Assembly (NCBI GenBank): GCA_003290165.1
Contig: QNQO01008311.1
Coordinates: 124,001-188,000 of the forward strand
DNA: 64,000 nt
DNA from: Berberis thunbergii
Taxonomy: Eukaryota; Streptophyta; Magnoliopsida; Ranunculales; Berberidaceae
Direction of reading: 5' to 3'
Shown here: positions 23,286 to 33,814 of the stretch, piece after piece
How positions within the stretch are numbered: the first letter of the stretch is position 1
Layout of the letters: every line of letters begins with the position of its first letter
The notes under the pieces: model-generated
Told to the model about the DNA's origin: nothing
The model's input: the letters and a program-made list of their open reading frames with translations, nothing else
Databases searched by the model: none
Made by a program: the position numbers and the translations under genes

Positions 23286-23775
23286 TCAGTTATGAGCAGG
23301 AGGGTGTGTCCTGGGTGGAGCATAGTCTATATGAAAGCCTGGATGTCTCCTGCGTCTCTTGTGCATATTAACCGTCACGAGGGAGTCAGTTTGAGCACCA
23401 ACTGGCGTATTGCCTCTGGATTCTTGACTCTCATTTATGGCAGATGGATAGTTATTCATGCCTTCTACATTTGAGGTTCTTGGATGTTCTTCTTGCAGTT
23501 GTTTAGAAAATTGAGATTTCTTCTCCTTCAATGAGGTCATTGAATTGTTCAATATCCTCGGATCCACATTCTGCATAAAAGAATATAAGACAACACAATC
23601 ACTTTAGTGGTAGTGATTTTATGCTTCATTGTTTTTTGGCAAACATTATTTGGAAAATGCGATACTAGCACATGTTTGATTTGGCATAGGTAGAAGAACT
23701 CTTACTGTGCATCTCCTTGGGTGAAACCAGTGAAAATTCTGCTCGAGGGAATATCTGCTCCTGGAAACAGGAATT
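23286..23775 (-). pseudogene. Two exons of an unidentified host gene in the hAT element
   Basis: A minus-strand exon-like block of 55 bases (about 23706-23760) sits between a 3' splice site ctgtttccag and a donor gtaaga. A second block from 23573 follows an acceptor ttttatgcag and runs open to a stop at 23286. Read in one frame they join (…HWFHPRRCT / NVDPRILNN…) and give a tail rich in Lys, Gln and Glu ending HPGFHIDYAPPRTHPPAHN. The preserved splice signals and open frame suggest the end of a host gene captured at DNA level. I do not recognise the family. The sequence further upstream (23800-24760, CT- and GA-rich on the two strands) may hold its other parts. Confidence 0.45.
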
Positions 23776-24777
23776 CTGTGTTAGCTAATACGCTCATATG
23801 TTATGATTGAATGATTAAGATAAATAAGTAAGTGTGACATTCCTATTTGCTGCATAACTGGTTGCTCATATTTATCATTCATATTGTAATACTTACATAG
23901 GTGTTCAGCTGTCTAACGAGGCGGCCTGCGGTGCGAGGGAGGCGGCCTGCGGGTGGCGCGGGTGCTCTGCTCAGTGCTCACTGCTCAAGCTTCTCTAAAC
24001 TCTAGAGGCTTGAAGAGGCAAGCCGCAAGAACTAAGAAGAGGGTATGAGGAGCTTTGCTGCTTTGGCGCTTTGCTAGTTGCTAGTCTTGCGCAACTCCCT
24101 CCTAAAAATTAGAAAAGAACTTGCACATTCCGTTTGCCTTCAAGAATTCGCCTATACAAAAACAATCTCCTCAACCTAATCCGCACACCGAAAAGTCGAA
24201 AATCGTCCAGATTCAGTAAGTCACTCTTTATAACAGATCTAAGACGCAACAAACACAGATCACCTGGATTCAAACACCATAGACCTCATCTACAAAACAT
24301 TCACACACAAAAACCAAGTTAAATCCCTATACATAACCAATTCACGAAACCTAAAAATTCACACTAGTAATTCATCTAACATCTCAGAAGCTCGATCTTA
24401 ACCTTTTTTCTTGAAATAAAACTGAACATAAACAGAGAAATCAATCCTTCATCAAAGATTCAAGAAAAATCAAGAAATAGGGAGAGTTTGAAATGTTTGA
24501 TGAATTGAGTAAAAGTGAACTAAGCTAGAGAAAAGAACTCACGGAAGAACACACAGAACAGCCATCTGTGTAGGAGCAGCAAGAAACAAAAACTAGATCG
24601 AATCCCTAATAAAAAAATTGGCGAAATAGAAGAAGTTCAATCAAACCATGGTGTGTTGTGCGTGTAGAGATTCTAAGAAAGAAAGAGAGAAGAGAGGAGA
24701 GATGGAATAGTTATGGTTATGGTCGGGAACGAGTGCAAAGGTATTGAAGTGAGAGAATGAAAGATATCCAGGTGAGA
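23776..24777. other. hAT interior without a recognised gene
   Basis: Holds a GC-rich patch with gaggcggcctgcgg repeated (23918-23960) and a region (24120-24760) that on the minus strand looks like leader and intron sequence of the captured gene. Short open frames such as 24134-24322 have no recognisable content. Confidence 0.35.
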
Positions 24778-25045
24778 TGTGACGACCCGCCTCCCGCACT
24801 GTACAGATACTGTCCGCTTTGGGCTACCATCCGGCCCGCACGGCTTTAAAAGGCCTCTGTACAATGGGGAGATGACCCTGCACATATAAAGATCATCAAC
24901 CTCCCCTACCCAGGCGATGTGGGACTATGTTTCCCCTTGGTAGCTCGCCCAACTCCTCTTGGGATCCACGGGCCTGTTGGGCCTATTGGGCTCCAACCCT
25001 CACCCTCACCCTCCCCCTCAAGTCCGCCCACACAAGGGTCTCACA
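24778..25045 (-). repeat. TRIM 3' LTR
   Basis: 268 bp, same sequence as 25163-25430 by direct reading. Confidence 0.93.
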
Positions 25046-25047
25046 GT

Positions 25048-25061
25048 CCACCCCCCTTAAG
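25048..25061 (-). other. TRIM polypurine tract
   Basis: Plus strand ccaccccccttaag; on the element strand a purine run (ggggggtgg) just inside the 3' LTR. Confidence 0.75.
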
Positions 25062-25147
25062 GCCCAACGTCCTCGTTGGCCACACAGGCACAACGTCCAC
25101 GTTGCCCAAGGGCCCACCTCCACGTGGCACACTTCCGGCTGAGTCAG

Positions 25148-25159
25148 GCTCTGATACCA
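25148..25159 (-). other. TRIM primer binding site (tRNA-iMet)
   Basis: Plus strand gctctgatacca, three bases from the 5' LTR; the match extends into ctgactcagcc on the element strand. Confidence 0.9.
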
Positions 25160-25162
25160 AAC

Positions 25163-25430
25163 TGTGACGACCCGCCTCCCGCACTGTACAGATACTGTCC
25201 GCTTTGGGCTACCATCCGGCCCGCACGGCTTTAAAAGGCCTCTGTACAATGGGGAGATGACCCTGCACATATAAAGATCATCAACCTCCCCTACCCAGGC
25301 GATGTGGGACTATGTTTCCCCTTGGTAGCTCGCCCAACTCCTCTTGGGATCCACGGGCCTGTTGGGCCTATTGGGCTCCAACCCTCACCCTCACCCTCCC
25401 CCTCAAGTCCGCCCACACAAGGGTCTCACA
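25163..25430 (-). repeat. TRIM 5' LTR
   Basis: 268 bp. Contains agtcccacatcg and the run catcaacctcccctaccc as in its partner. Confidence 0.93.
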
Positions 25431-25782
25431 TGAGATGAGGCGAAGAGAAGAGAGAATATATTGCTACTTCTACTTGCTAGTTGGCTGCTAGGGTTGAGAA
25501 TCTTGAGATCGAAAGAGAACTTCTGTAGTTCTGTTAGTCTGTTACTATACTTAGTTCCATAATTAGGATTTTATAACTAAATTGATTTGAAACGGGTTGA
25601 AACGGGTCCAATCCGGACCGTTTGGTTTTGAAAATTAGGAACCGGGACCGGACCGTTTTAAAACGGATCCGGACCGATCCGAACCGTTTCTAAAAACATA
25701 TAATTTAAATTCGGACCGTTTAGAGGAAAACGGTCCGGTTCGAGTTGAATCCGCGGATCGTCGACCCGTTTGCCCACCCCTA

Positions 25783-25899
25783 CTCTCAAGCTTTTGATTC
25801 TCTCGCCATTCGCTTTGCAAGAGAGTTGAAGTGTTGAAGCCTTGCCTTGTTCTTTTTAACCATTCCATATAATTCATTCATTCTAATGGCATCAACCAT
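25783..25899 (-). pseudogene. Chromovirus gag, first 39 codons
   Basis: ATG at 25899 starts MVDAIRMNELYGMVKKNKAR and runs to KRMARESKA and a stop at the hAT border. The coding sequence resumes at 22415 in the same frame after removal of one target copy. The ATG lies 24 bases after the primer site, the normal spacing for a short gag leader in this group. Confidence 0.8.
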
Positions 25900-25922
25900 G
25901 GTTGATCACCTTTAGTTTGTTA

Positions 25923-25934
25923 GCTTTGATACTA
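25923..25934 (-). other. Primer binding site of the chromovirus
   Basis: Plus strand gctttgatacta; on the element strand TAGTATCAAAGC, two changes from the tRNA-iMet site TGGTATCAGAGC. Confidence 0.7.
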
Positions 25935-25941
25935 CTTATTC

Positions 25942-26141
25942 TGAACTCAAGATAGTTTGATTTACAAACTAACTGAAAACACAACCAAAGATGTAGAGTA
26001 ACAAAGATAACAAAAAAAGAAAAACTTCTCTTCACAACCATTCTTCTCACCTATTTAACTACAAGGACTATAACTAACTTTGAACAAACCATTAATACTC
26101 TAATGACCCCCTATTTGTAATAGTACCCTTTTTCCGTGACA
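25942..26141 (-). repeat. 5' LTR of the chromovirus
   Basis: On the element strand it starts TGTCACGGAAAAAGGG at 26141 and ends near TTGAGTTCA at 25942. The core (taatactctaatgac, about 26093-26107) repeats the left LTR near 223-237. The gap of seven bases between LTR and primer site is unusual, so the inner border may be off by a few bases. Confidence 0.7.
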
Positions 26142-26445
26142 TATGTATCGCTACTGCCATGGTGGTAATGCAGTTAACAAGAGAAAAAGAAGTTAGAGAG
26201 ACAATAGCTAGAGTTTCTTAAAAATCTTCAAGAGATTGATTGGTAGATCGTGAGAGTGAGTGAATGTTTTGTGTATTTGAGTTTGGAAGAATGGAAGAAA
26301 CGAAAAAGAAAACTGTAGACGAGAGCCTTATTGTCGGGATTTTGATTGTTTAAACCTAAACACTTGTCTTGAAGGGAAGCTAACAAGTCAAATATAGAAA
26401 CTAGAAATCAACGGTCCAATTTTTAACTTGAATATAGGGTAAAGT
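26142..26445 (-). promoter_or_regulatory. Possible host gene 5' leader and start codon, cut by the chromovirus
   Basis: On the minus strand a CT-rich leader (ttttctttttcgtttcttcc, then cactcactctcacgatctac) leads to an ATG at 26160 in a very good context, ACCACCATGGCAG. Only six codons follow (MAVAIH) before the chromovirus LTR begins. That is what the first exon of a plant gene hit by a retrotransposon would look like. The other side of the break would lie left of this window, so it cannot be confirmed. Confidence 0.4.
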
Positions 26446-26559
26446 TTAGGTTGATCGGCTAAATATCCTAACTATACAAACGCTCATTTCTCCATGTGTT
26501 TTGCTTGAGCATAATTTTAAAAGCAATATAGAGTAAAATTTTGGAATTTTTTGACATAC

Positions 26560-26643
26560 CCTCATCTCCATTTCAATCACTGAAGCACCACCCCATCCCA
26601 CCACCACGTCCAAAGATCCATTAAGTGGTATCAAAGATCCCAT
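26560..26643 (-). other. Exon-like 28-codon segment with a donor site
   Basis: The minus strand opens with ATG at 26643: MGSLIPLNGSLDVVVGWGGA then SVIEMEMR, followed at once by GTATGT, a good 5' splice site. Composition is protein-like, with a Gly-rich turn. I do not recognise the family, and no matching downstream exon was found before 26160. It may be a fragment or a chance frame. Confidence 0.3.
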
Positions 26644-27141
26644 TGTTCTTCAACCAACAGTGATGAGTTCTTGAAGAAGTCAAATTTTGATATTTTCATA
26701 GCTGAGATTGATAAAAACAAACACTACACCACAATGGGCCATTAATAGTAGTTGAGTATAGCGTTTTTTACGTTTGTGATGTGAAAAGCTCAAATTTTAA
26801 TGACATTACAGTGTTAAAACGCAATGGAAAATGAGCGGTAGATTAAAAAAATTAAACTGCTCAATTTTGGTGAAAATATTTAGAAAACCGCACGCTCCCT
26901 CGACAAAAAGCCAATAAAAAATCATTGTTCTCTCTCTCTCTCCTTTGTTGTTTCCCTCAAACCAGCGAGAAGTTTTCATATGAGCAATAAAGTGAGAGGG
27001 GGATATCCAGGGAGAATGGAAGAGATCGAGATTCAGGGAGAGAGAAATCGAGGGAGAGAATGAGGGGGATCGAAAGATGCACAAAACCATTTACGCACAC
27101 ACACTGTTCTTTGGATCGATTGATTTGAAAAGGAAGAAGAA

Positions 27142-27287
27142 ATGAAGATCTTGTACTTGTGTTCAGGGTGCTCTCATTGGTGGTGGCAGTGCTGGAACTC
27201 AACAAGAACAACTACCATTCATCATCACTTCCACTGTTTTCAATTCATTCAATAACAATTATGTCGTTGTCTACTCTCTCATGATGG
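27142..27287 (+). pseudogene. First exon of an MFSD5/molybdate-anion-transporter-like gene (captured)
   Basis: ATG at 27142 gives MKILYL, then after a small frame slip LSLVVAVLELNKNN, and after another slip STVFNSFNNNYVVVYSLMMG, ending at a donor gtaagc (27288). The order and wording match the N-terminus of plant major-facilitator proteins of the MFS_5 (molybdate-anion transporter) family: a first membrane helix rich in Ala/Val/Leu followed by 'FNSFKNNYL.VYSLMM'. Full members have roughly 460 residues and 12 membrane helices; only the first is here. Frame slips mean it is dead. CT-rich sequence before it on the minus strand corresponds to a GA-rich leader on the plus strand, so leader sequence was probably captured too. 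Confidence 0.7.
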
Positions 27288-27704
27288 GTAAGCTAGCTCT
27301 TCCATTTAATCTACATTTATCGATCTGGGGTTGAGCATTTATGTTGTTTGTTTAGATCTATGTATCTTCAATTTCATTGATTTTACTGAGTTTTAGATCT
27401 TGGCGTCTTTAACTTGCTTGTAATTCGATCATTTAAGCTTGTTTTCATACTAGGGTTTGGACATTATTGGCTAATTTGTGGTTAAGATGTTTAATCTGTA
27501 ATGGGTGTTCAATTTTTGATAATTAATTGGTCGATTTTAGGTTAACTGGTAGGAAATGATCATGCTTTTTAGTGTTTTGTAGCTTGTAAAGTGTTTGATA
27601 TGTTGTTTCTGACATTCTGTGTATCAGCAAGCTTCATTGTGGCACTGCCAGAAGATCTGTTGTTGTGTAGCTGAGTCTTTCCTTGCTGTTGGGGTTGCTA
27701 GTAA

Positions 27705-27866
27705 AAGTGCTGCCGAAAAATGGTTAGCTTCTGATGATGTTGTATGTGCTTCGAGAGCTTCATGACAGCAAATTCTTGCAGTTGGTAGTACAAGGAGTGT
27801 TGTTGCATTAAATGATTTAGCAGAATCTACATCACTTCTTCGACCTGTATCTTTGTATGACTGGGG
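27705..27866 (+). pseudogene. RIC1-like (RAB6 GEF partner) exon fragment (captured)
   Basis: The plus strand reads AEKWLASDDVVCASRAS, stop, QQILAVGSTRSVVALNDLAE STSLLRPVSLYDWG and then a donor gtaagc at 27867. It matches the WD-repeat part of plant RIC1-like proteins, which act with RGP1 as exchange factor for a RAB6-type GTPase at the Golgi. One in-frame stop is present. The sequence before it (27629-27704) may be further captured exon or intron. Together with the transporter piece it shows CACTA-3 took DNA from two separate genes in the same orientation. Confidence 0.7.
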
Positions 27867-28437
27867 GTAAGCCTTGCAAATCACTGAGCTGAAATGATAG
27901 TTTTCTTAGTTACTTATATATGTTTGGCTTTCTATTGTGTTCTGTGAAATGCAAAGTATAAGTGCCTAACCTCACAATTGAGTTGAATGGGCAACATTGA
28001 ATTTGAAACCTGAAATATTCCAAAATTTTGTATGTGCATTACGGATTTTCTGATATGCATCCCAAGCAGTCATGTTTTGTTCCTCGTAAATCATTTGGTT
28101 GTGTGCTTCAGTCCATGTCAGTTAGTTGATTTTAGCTTGTTGGGTTCTTCTCCTCTTTGATCACGTCAGTAGAATGTTGTTTCACTTGTTGGGTTGTTCT
28201 CCTCTCAGATGAATTTTTCTTTTTGTTTTTTTTTATTTATTTTAGTTGGATGTCTTATTCTTATTTCTAGTATGTCTAATATGTGGATATTTCTTTTTCT
28301 TGTCTTCTTGATATTTTTCCAGGCGTGAAGATAGAGTTTGTTGGTACATGTTCCTAGCCTTTTGAAGATGGTAACATTGCGCTGCAATTGCTATCATCCT
28401 ACGTACATGGTTGGATTCTATTTACTAATATGATTAT

Positions 28438-28575
28438 GAAGAACCATATATTGACTTATTTTGGATTTTATGTATTGTGTTGATGAGACTTATTTTGGAA
28501 GAACCATGTATTGACTTATTTTTTAATTCTATGTATTGTGTTGATGAGACTTATTTTGTAAGAACCATGTATTGT
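28438..28575. repeat. Tandem repeat, unit about 62 bp
   Basis: gaagaaccat(a/g)tattgactt and tgtattgtgttgatgagact each recur in two to three successive units in CACTA-3, starting near 28438, 28498 and 28558. Confidence 0.8.
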
Positions 28576-29086
28576 CAATTGGATTTTTATATACATGGTT
28601 GATTATATTAATGTTGATGAGATTTTTACATAGTTGAATTCTATTTTCTATTGCACTTTTATACAGTTTGATTGTGTATACTGTTGCATTTTTTAATAGC
28701 AGATACAGATTGCAAATGATACATAAAGCTAAAAATAAATGGGGGAAAATTTGCCGAAGACTTTTAATAACATTTTTAAGAAATTACAACATCGTACAAA
28801 ACTATATGACAAAAATTTTTAAACGCTACTAAAGGAGTTACAACAATGTAAAAAATGTATATTACCACATTTTATAAAAGCTATTATAGGATTTACCACG
28901 TCTCGGAAACGCTTTTAATAGCATTCCAAAAACCCTATTGAAAGTGTACTTTTAATAGCGTTCCAAAAATGCTATAATAGTGCAACACTTTTAATAGGGT
29001 CGGTTGACATAGCGTATTTGATAACGCTATCTTATCCAATAATAGCGTTTTTTGGCACGCTATAAATGAGGATTTGTGGTGTAGTG

Positions 29087-29389
29087 CAATGGGAGAACTC
29101 ATATTGCAGATTTTAAAAAAAATTATCTTCAAAGACTCATAGAGTTTTTCAAGATTGAATACTGCTCCCCCTTCCCAAGATTCAGCCTTACCCCCTTCAT
29201 CTTCCTCAACCATACCTGATGAGATCATAAAAAAGCTACTTTTACTCGCAAAGCTAAATATCTAAATCAACCTTCTATACCTAGCCAGCATCCATTGTCG
29301 CAACTTTTACTATCAGAATCCGTAGATCCCAATGTACCACCGAAAATGAAACATAAATAGAACGGTTCCGTAGAATTCTAGATGAGAAA
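29087..29389. other. Flank between CACTA-3 and the gypsy gag piece
   Basis: No recognisable gene. The plus strand from about 29345 leads into the gag fragment and may be its degraded start. Confidence 0.3.
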
Positions 29390-30465
29390 AAAACTCAATG
29401 AATCGACCAAAATCAATTCCTTTTTACTCAGATAATATTCACATTGAAGAATATCTTAATTGGGTTTACGAAGTTGATCATTTTTTTCAAGTTTATGGAA
29501 GTACCAAAAGGCAAACAAGTTAAGATAGCTACCTACAAACTTAAGGGAGTTGTCGCTACATGGTGGTTTAATCATATGAGGAAAATCTCGAGCAAGGAAA
29601 TATGAAATTTGTAGTTGGAATCACATGCAAAGATTATTGCGTGCTCAATTCTTACACAAGATTATCATCAATAACATTTTGAAAATAAGAGTTGTCGACA
29701 TGGTGCTAGACCAATTGATGAATATGTGACATAAGTTTTTGCTCTTATCAATAATAATGGTATTAAAGAGACTGAAGATCAGTAGATTGCTCATTTTATT
29801 GGTGGACTTACTCGCATATTCACTCAATCTACTTACAACAACCGATCACAAACATTTCAACCCAATGGCCTAATCCATTTCTTCCAGATTTTAATTATTC
29901 TCTAGATCTTGCATATCCACCTCAAACTTCATATTCTCCTTACCCTCGTCCTTTTTACCAAAAAAAATTCACCTCCTAATACCTCCATGTTGCTCTCTTT
30001 TTCTGATAATTTGCTTATCCTACCACGGCCACGGGGTGCTTCATTACCATATCTCCCAAATTACCAATTGATTCCTGTTGAAAATGCCATAATTCAAGGA
30101 TAAATTGAAAATTTACTTAAGAAGGGTTTGATTAGAATAAGCGAAAGCCCTTATGTTTACCTTGCATTCTTAGTTTCAAAGAAAATTAGGTGATGGTTTA
30201 TCTAGTGCATTGATTGTAGTGTACTAAATCGGAGTACGATTCCTTATAGATTTCTAATCCCTCGGATTGATGATATGTAAATATGTTTTATGGCTCTGTT
30301 ATATTACTAAGCTTGATATTTGTAGTGGCTATCATCAAATCTGCACACATCTTGATGATGAATAGAAAGCTGAATTTAAGAATTGTGCAGGAATTCTACG
30401 GGTGGCTTGTTGTGCGTAGTTTATCTAATGCACCAAACACTTTCTTGAAGCCAGGCAAACTTTCT
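29390..30465 (+). pseudogene. Decayed Ty3/gypsy gag and RT piece
   Basis: Gag (29410-29830): NIHIEEYLNWVYEVDHFF, KLKGVVATWWFNHM, RPIDEYVT and IAHFIGGLTRIF, the classic gag helices. RT begins about 30070 with LPNYQLIPVENAIIQG, then LLKKGLIRISESPYVYLAFL VSKK, RFLIPRIDDM, LDICSGYHQICTHLDDE and FYGWLVVRSLSNAPNTFL, i.e. RT up to just before the active site. Zinc knuckle and protease are missing between, so this is an internal deletion. Many stops and frame changes. It is cut at about 30465 by the sequence that leads into the chromomethylase fragment. Confidence 0.85.
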
Positions 30466-30499
30466 GAAGCAATACAAAGAAGTGAAAAAAAAAAAAAAA

Positions 30500-31054
30500 A
30501 GTTGAAATAAGGTGGCAAAGAAGCAGAAAAGAAGGGGGTCGCTATCATGAAGAGAAATATGGGATATTGCAAGCAAAATGTCATTACTCACAAGCTTTGA
30601 TCAACAATTGCGTCTACAATCTATTTGATGATGTCTATGTGAAGGTTGTAGCTAAGGCTCCCAACTATATTGGAAAGATTATTGAGTTCTATAAAATAAT
30701 CAATGAAAAACCATACTTCACTTCACAATGGTATTTCAAAGCAGAGGACACGGTCATTGGAAACCATGCAAATCTCAAGACGTATACTTAGTTATGATGT
30801 GAGGGATGACAACCCACTAGATTGTATTGTCTCTAACATAAGTATTTTACAAGTTTTCCCAAATATAAATTTGGAAGCAAAAAATGTCACAACACCAAAT
30901 TGTGACTTTTATTGTGATATGAAATGCTCATTGGAGTATTCAACATTTTCCACACTATCCAAAGAAAATGTTGGTGCCAGTGATGAGACATCCTCAACAA
31001 TGTCAATCGAGGGAAACTTATTTTGGAATCAAGAATATTCCTCAGTTAATAACT
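30500..31054 (+). pseudogene. Chromomethylase (CMT) BAH-domain fragment, copy 1
   Basis: The open plus-strand frames 30567-30791 and 30703-31116 (one frame slip) read AKCHYSQALINNCVYNLFDD VYVKV, APNYIGKIIEFYKI, FTSQWYFKAEDTVIGNHANL, then DVRDDNPLDCIVSNISILQV and NCDFYCDMKCSLEYSTFSTL. That is the bromo-adjacent-homology (BAH) domain and the stretch before the catalytic domain of plant chromomethylases, which read H3K9 methylation and methylate CHG or CHH DNA to silence TEs. The methyltransferase domain itself is missing: after SVNNFSH the sequence changes to the LTR family described below. Apart from the slip the frame is open for over 180 codons. A second related fragment is at 43996-44548 with the same junction. 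Confidence 0.85.
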
Positions 31055-31600
31055 TCTCACACCCCAATTTTCTTTTACAATCTAAATTAGTAGATTATCC
31101 AAAAATAAAGGCATGACATGAACATTTACAATGTCACATACATGAATAAAATAATAAATAATAAATAATAAACTAACATCCAAAAATCATCATCTCATAA
31201 CTAAGACCAACACATTCATGCCATCCACAAGATAAATCATAACTTAAACATGTTTAAATTTATTACATCAACCAACCCAAAGTCCTTGACTTTAAATACG
31301 GAAAGAAATGTCCCACATATTATTACATATGTGATAACTATAATAAAAATTCTAATAGAATAAGTCAACACCACTTCTAACACCACAAAATCACTCGCCT
31401 TTATGCTCCAAACTAATCGTACTGAGTCTCTTGAGCTGCCATCATTATGCATGCGTTAAATTTGTAAAAAAAAATTATAATTTGGTTCAATAATTTAATA
31501 TTGGTGTGAGAAACTTACATTCAACAAAAATACACATCATAGTCAATAAAACACGATCATGAACATTTCGTCTTAAGGAAGACATGTAGTTCTCGTTCTT
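31055..31600 (-). repeat. LTR-A: partial Tekay-like LTR
   Basis: Starts ttctcacaccccaatttt and follows the order of LTR-C (40739-43049): acaatctaaa, aacatgtttaaatttattac, ttggtgtgagaaacttacat. It breaks at about 31600 where it joins internal element sequence. The right part of the LTR is deleted. Confidence 0.75.
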
Positions 31601-31797
31601 GAACATGTGGATCGTTTGGCCCATTAGCATTATTCTGCCCATTATCACCATTCGATAAAGTGTTCGCAATTGTCTTCAAGCAAAATAGATCGTTAATACT
31701 CAATATTAAAAAATGTTCATAATCCATTACCACGTTTTCGAGAATCAACTAGGCCGCTACCCCATGTCCAGGGTAATCATATGGTCTGATAACATAT
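31601..31797 (-). other. Leftover internal sequence of the Tekay-like element next to LTR-B
   Basis: Matches 40555-40738 (agcattattctgcccattatcac versus agcaccattcgat-type wording and the leader gggtaatcatatggtctgat versus gggtaatcaaatgctctaat). It includes a decayed primer site before LTR-B. So here too the LTR on the right is a 5' LTR of a minus-strand element. Confidence 0.7.
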
Positions 31798-33814
31798 TAT
31801 CATGCCCATTTTATTACAATCTAAAGTAATAGATTATCCTAATAATCAAGGCACACCAGGAACAATTACAATTGTATTGACATGACTAAAATAATAAATA
31901 ATAAACTAGCTTCCCAAAATCTTCCTCTCATAACTAAAATCAACATAATCGTACAACGATCCACCAAGATAAATCATAAGGAAAACATGTCTAAATTTAT
32001 TACATAAACTAACCCAAAGTCTGTGACTTCAAATATAGAGAGAAATAATTGTATCCTAATCTAATTACATACACGGTATGCAAAACTAAAAATTAAACGA
32101 AATAAGTCAATACCACCCAAAACGATATGAAGCTAAAACCTTTCGCCCCCAAGCTCAATACTAACCTTGATGAGTCACACGAGTTGCATTCAATATGAAT
32201 GCACCCAATATATATATGTATATATAATTTGGGTTAGTATTTTAATATTGGAGTAAGCAACTTATTTTTAACAAAAATACACACCATAGTCATCAACATA
32301 CAATTATGAAAATACCAACAAATGAGCATTTTGTCTTAAGGAATCCATGTAGTTGTCATTTGATGATCGAATGAATGTTTAGTTTCTTCCCTCAAGAAAA
32401 TTGTACAAATAAAAAAACAAAGTAATTAGGAGTTTAAGCACGTCAAAGAATACAAATTTCAGTGTCAGTTAATTCCACAAAAAATTAGTGTGACCCATGC
32501 CCAAGCAAAGCTAATATTTGAAGCCAAAATTTTAAAATAAAAAATTCTATAGAAATATAATTTTTTTGCAAAAACTAATCCAAAACTTAGAAAAAAACTA
32601 TTTCACAAAAGTGGCTTAAATTTATCTTTTGTATAGGACTGTGAAAAGATTTAACAAATTCTCAGTGTACGCAGAGATATTCAATTTCTATTAAGGATTG
32701 TGATTTCGTTTTTCATGTTATTTTTTATTTCCTGATTTTAAGAAATATTTTAATCTTTAAAGAAAAAAAATTCGAGAATAGATGAAATATATATAATGAA
32801 TTTCATGAGTATATGAAATATGTGAAAAAATAAGATGCAATTAAATAAATCTATTAAAAACACTAATGAAGGCAAAATAATAATAAATGAAACAAACATA
32901 AAATCAATTATATAATTAGGAAATAACGGAGTGGTTTTAAAAATCAATATATAAGTAGAAGAAATGATAAATAGAAATTTAGGGGGTGGTTTCAAAAATC
33001 AAAAAATAATTAGAAGAAATGATAATTAAAATAAAAAAACCACGAAATTTTACAAAATACCTCAAAATTTTCCAAAAAACCCTGGAAAAAAATTTTAATT
33101 TTTGGTAGTTAGATTTTATATTTTCATACAAAATTTTACGAAACTTTTTGAAAAAACCATTGAAAAAATGTAATTATTTTTTTCCCACTTTTTCTTTTTG
33201 TAATTTCATAAAACGAAATTATCGCCAAAATTTTGCATAATTTCGCCAAATCACATTCCTTGGTTTCTATTACAACTAGTTCAATCGATATAATTTCGTA
33301 AAAAAATAACAAGGTCATCGTAATTTGCAGTTTCTGACCAAACCAAGCAGAATTAGCGAAAAAAATGCATTTTACAAAAAAAATTCAAAATTCTATTTTA
33401 TATAAAACCAGAAAACAAATTTTTAGATTTAATATGTGTATAAAGTTATTTGAGTTTTAATAAAGGTTGCATTTACGTAAAATTGATGTCTTCATTATTG
33501 CCCCATTTTTTTTACTTCTTTTCCACAATTACACTCGCTTTGATGCTGAGCAGACCTTAACCAAGTGTGCATCCCTTACCTTTGAAACCAAGTGTACAAC
33601 CCTTACCTTCGAAATCACCAAATCTATACGATAAAGTTGTAAAAATACACCACCTTGAGAAATAAACTAACTCAAACCCTAAATTTTAGAAATCAAACAA
33701 TATTTATTACCATGTGATTTTCTTATATATCTAAGTTTAATATCTTCCCCAAACCATATGTAAATCGAACAATACTAGTACCATCCTACCAAAAAAAAAA
33801 CCAAAAGCATGGAC

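Larger units (their letters stand above)
24778..25430 (-). mobile_element. TRIM: miniature LTR retrotransposon, young copy
   Basis: Two 268-bp LTRs (24778-25045 and 25163-25430) that I read as identical, starting TGTGACGACC and ending GTCTCACA on the plus strand, with tgaga on both sides (24773-24777 and 25431-25435). The 117-bp interior has only a tRNA-iMet primer site (25148-25159) and a purine tract. That fits TRIM elements, which have no coding capacity and use proteins of other elements. The LTR contains the TRIM-typical agtcccacatcg and caaagcgga phrases on the minus strand. Identical LTRs mean recent insertion. GC content is clearly higher than around it. Confidence 0.93.
22424..25782. 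mobile_element. Non-autonomous hAT transposon with captured sequence and a nested TRIM
   Basis: Perfect 12-bp terminal inverted repeats TAGGGGTGGGCA / TGCCCACCCCTA and an 8-bp target duplication ctctcaag (22416-22423 and 25783-25790), the hallmark of the hAT superfamily. Both subterminal zones (22436-22600 and 25565-25765) are packed with short copies of cggtcc, cggatcc and aaccgttt in both directions, typical of transposase binding zones. No transposase ORF was recognised. It splits the chromovirus gag about 40 codons after the start. Removing the 653-bp TRIM leaves about 2.7 kb. Confidence 0.92.
26722..29086. mobile_element. CACTA-3: non-autonomous CACTA element with transporter and RIC1-like pieces
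   Basis: Starts CACTACACCACAATGG and ends ttgtggtgtagtg, an inverted pair of 13 bases. Flanking bases are aaa on the left and caa on the right, an imperfect 3-bp duplication. Subterminal tracts repeat a 'tagcgttt..gctat' phrase in both orientations, e.g. 28920-29065 (aatagcgtt, aacgctat, acgctata), unlike CACTA-1 and CACTA-2, so it is a different family. No transposase found. Two captured gene fragments lie on the plus strand. Confidence 0.85.

Noticed and set aside
24919..25270. Overlapping Pro/Gly-rich open frames on both strands
   Set aside because: They lie across the GC-rich TRIM LTRs and interior; stop codons are rare there because of base composition.
24778..25430. TRIM as a Cassandra-type element with a 5S rRNA promoter
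   Set aside because: Some LTR phrases are alike, but I could not find the 5S internal boxes, so only the general TRIM label is used.
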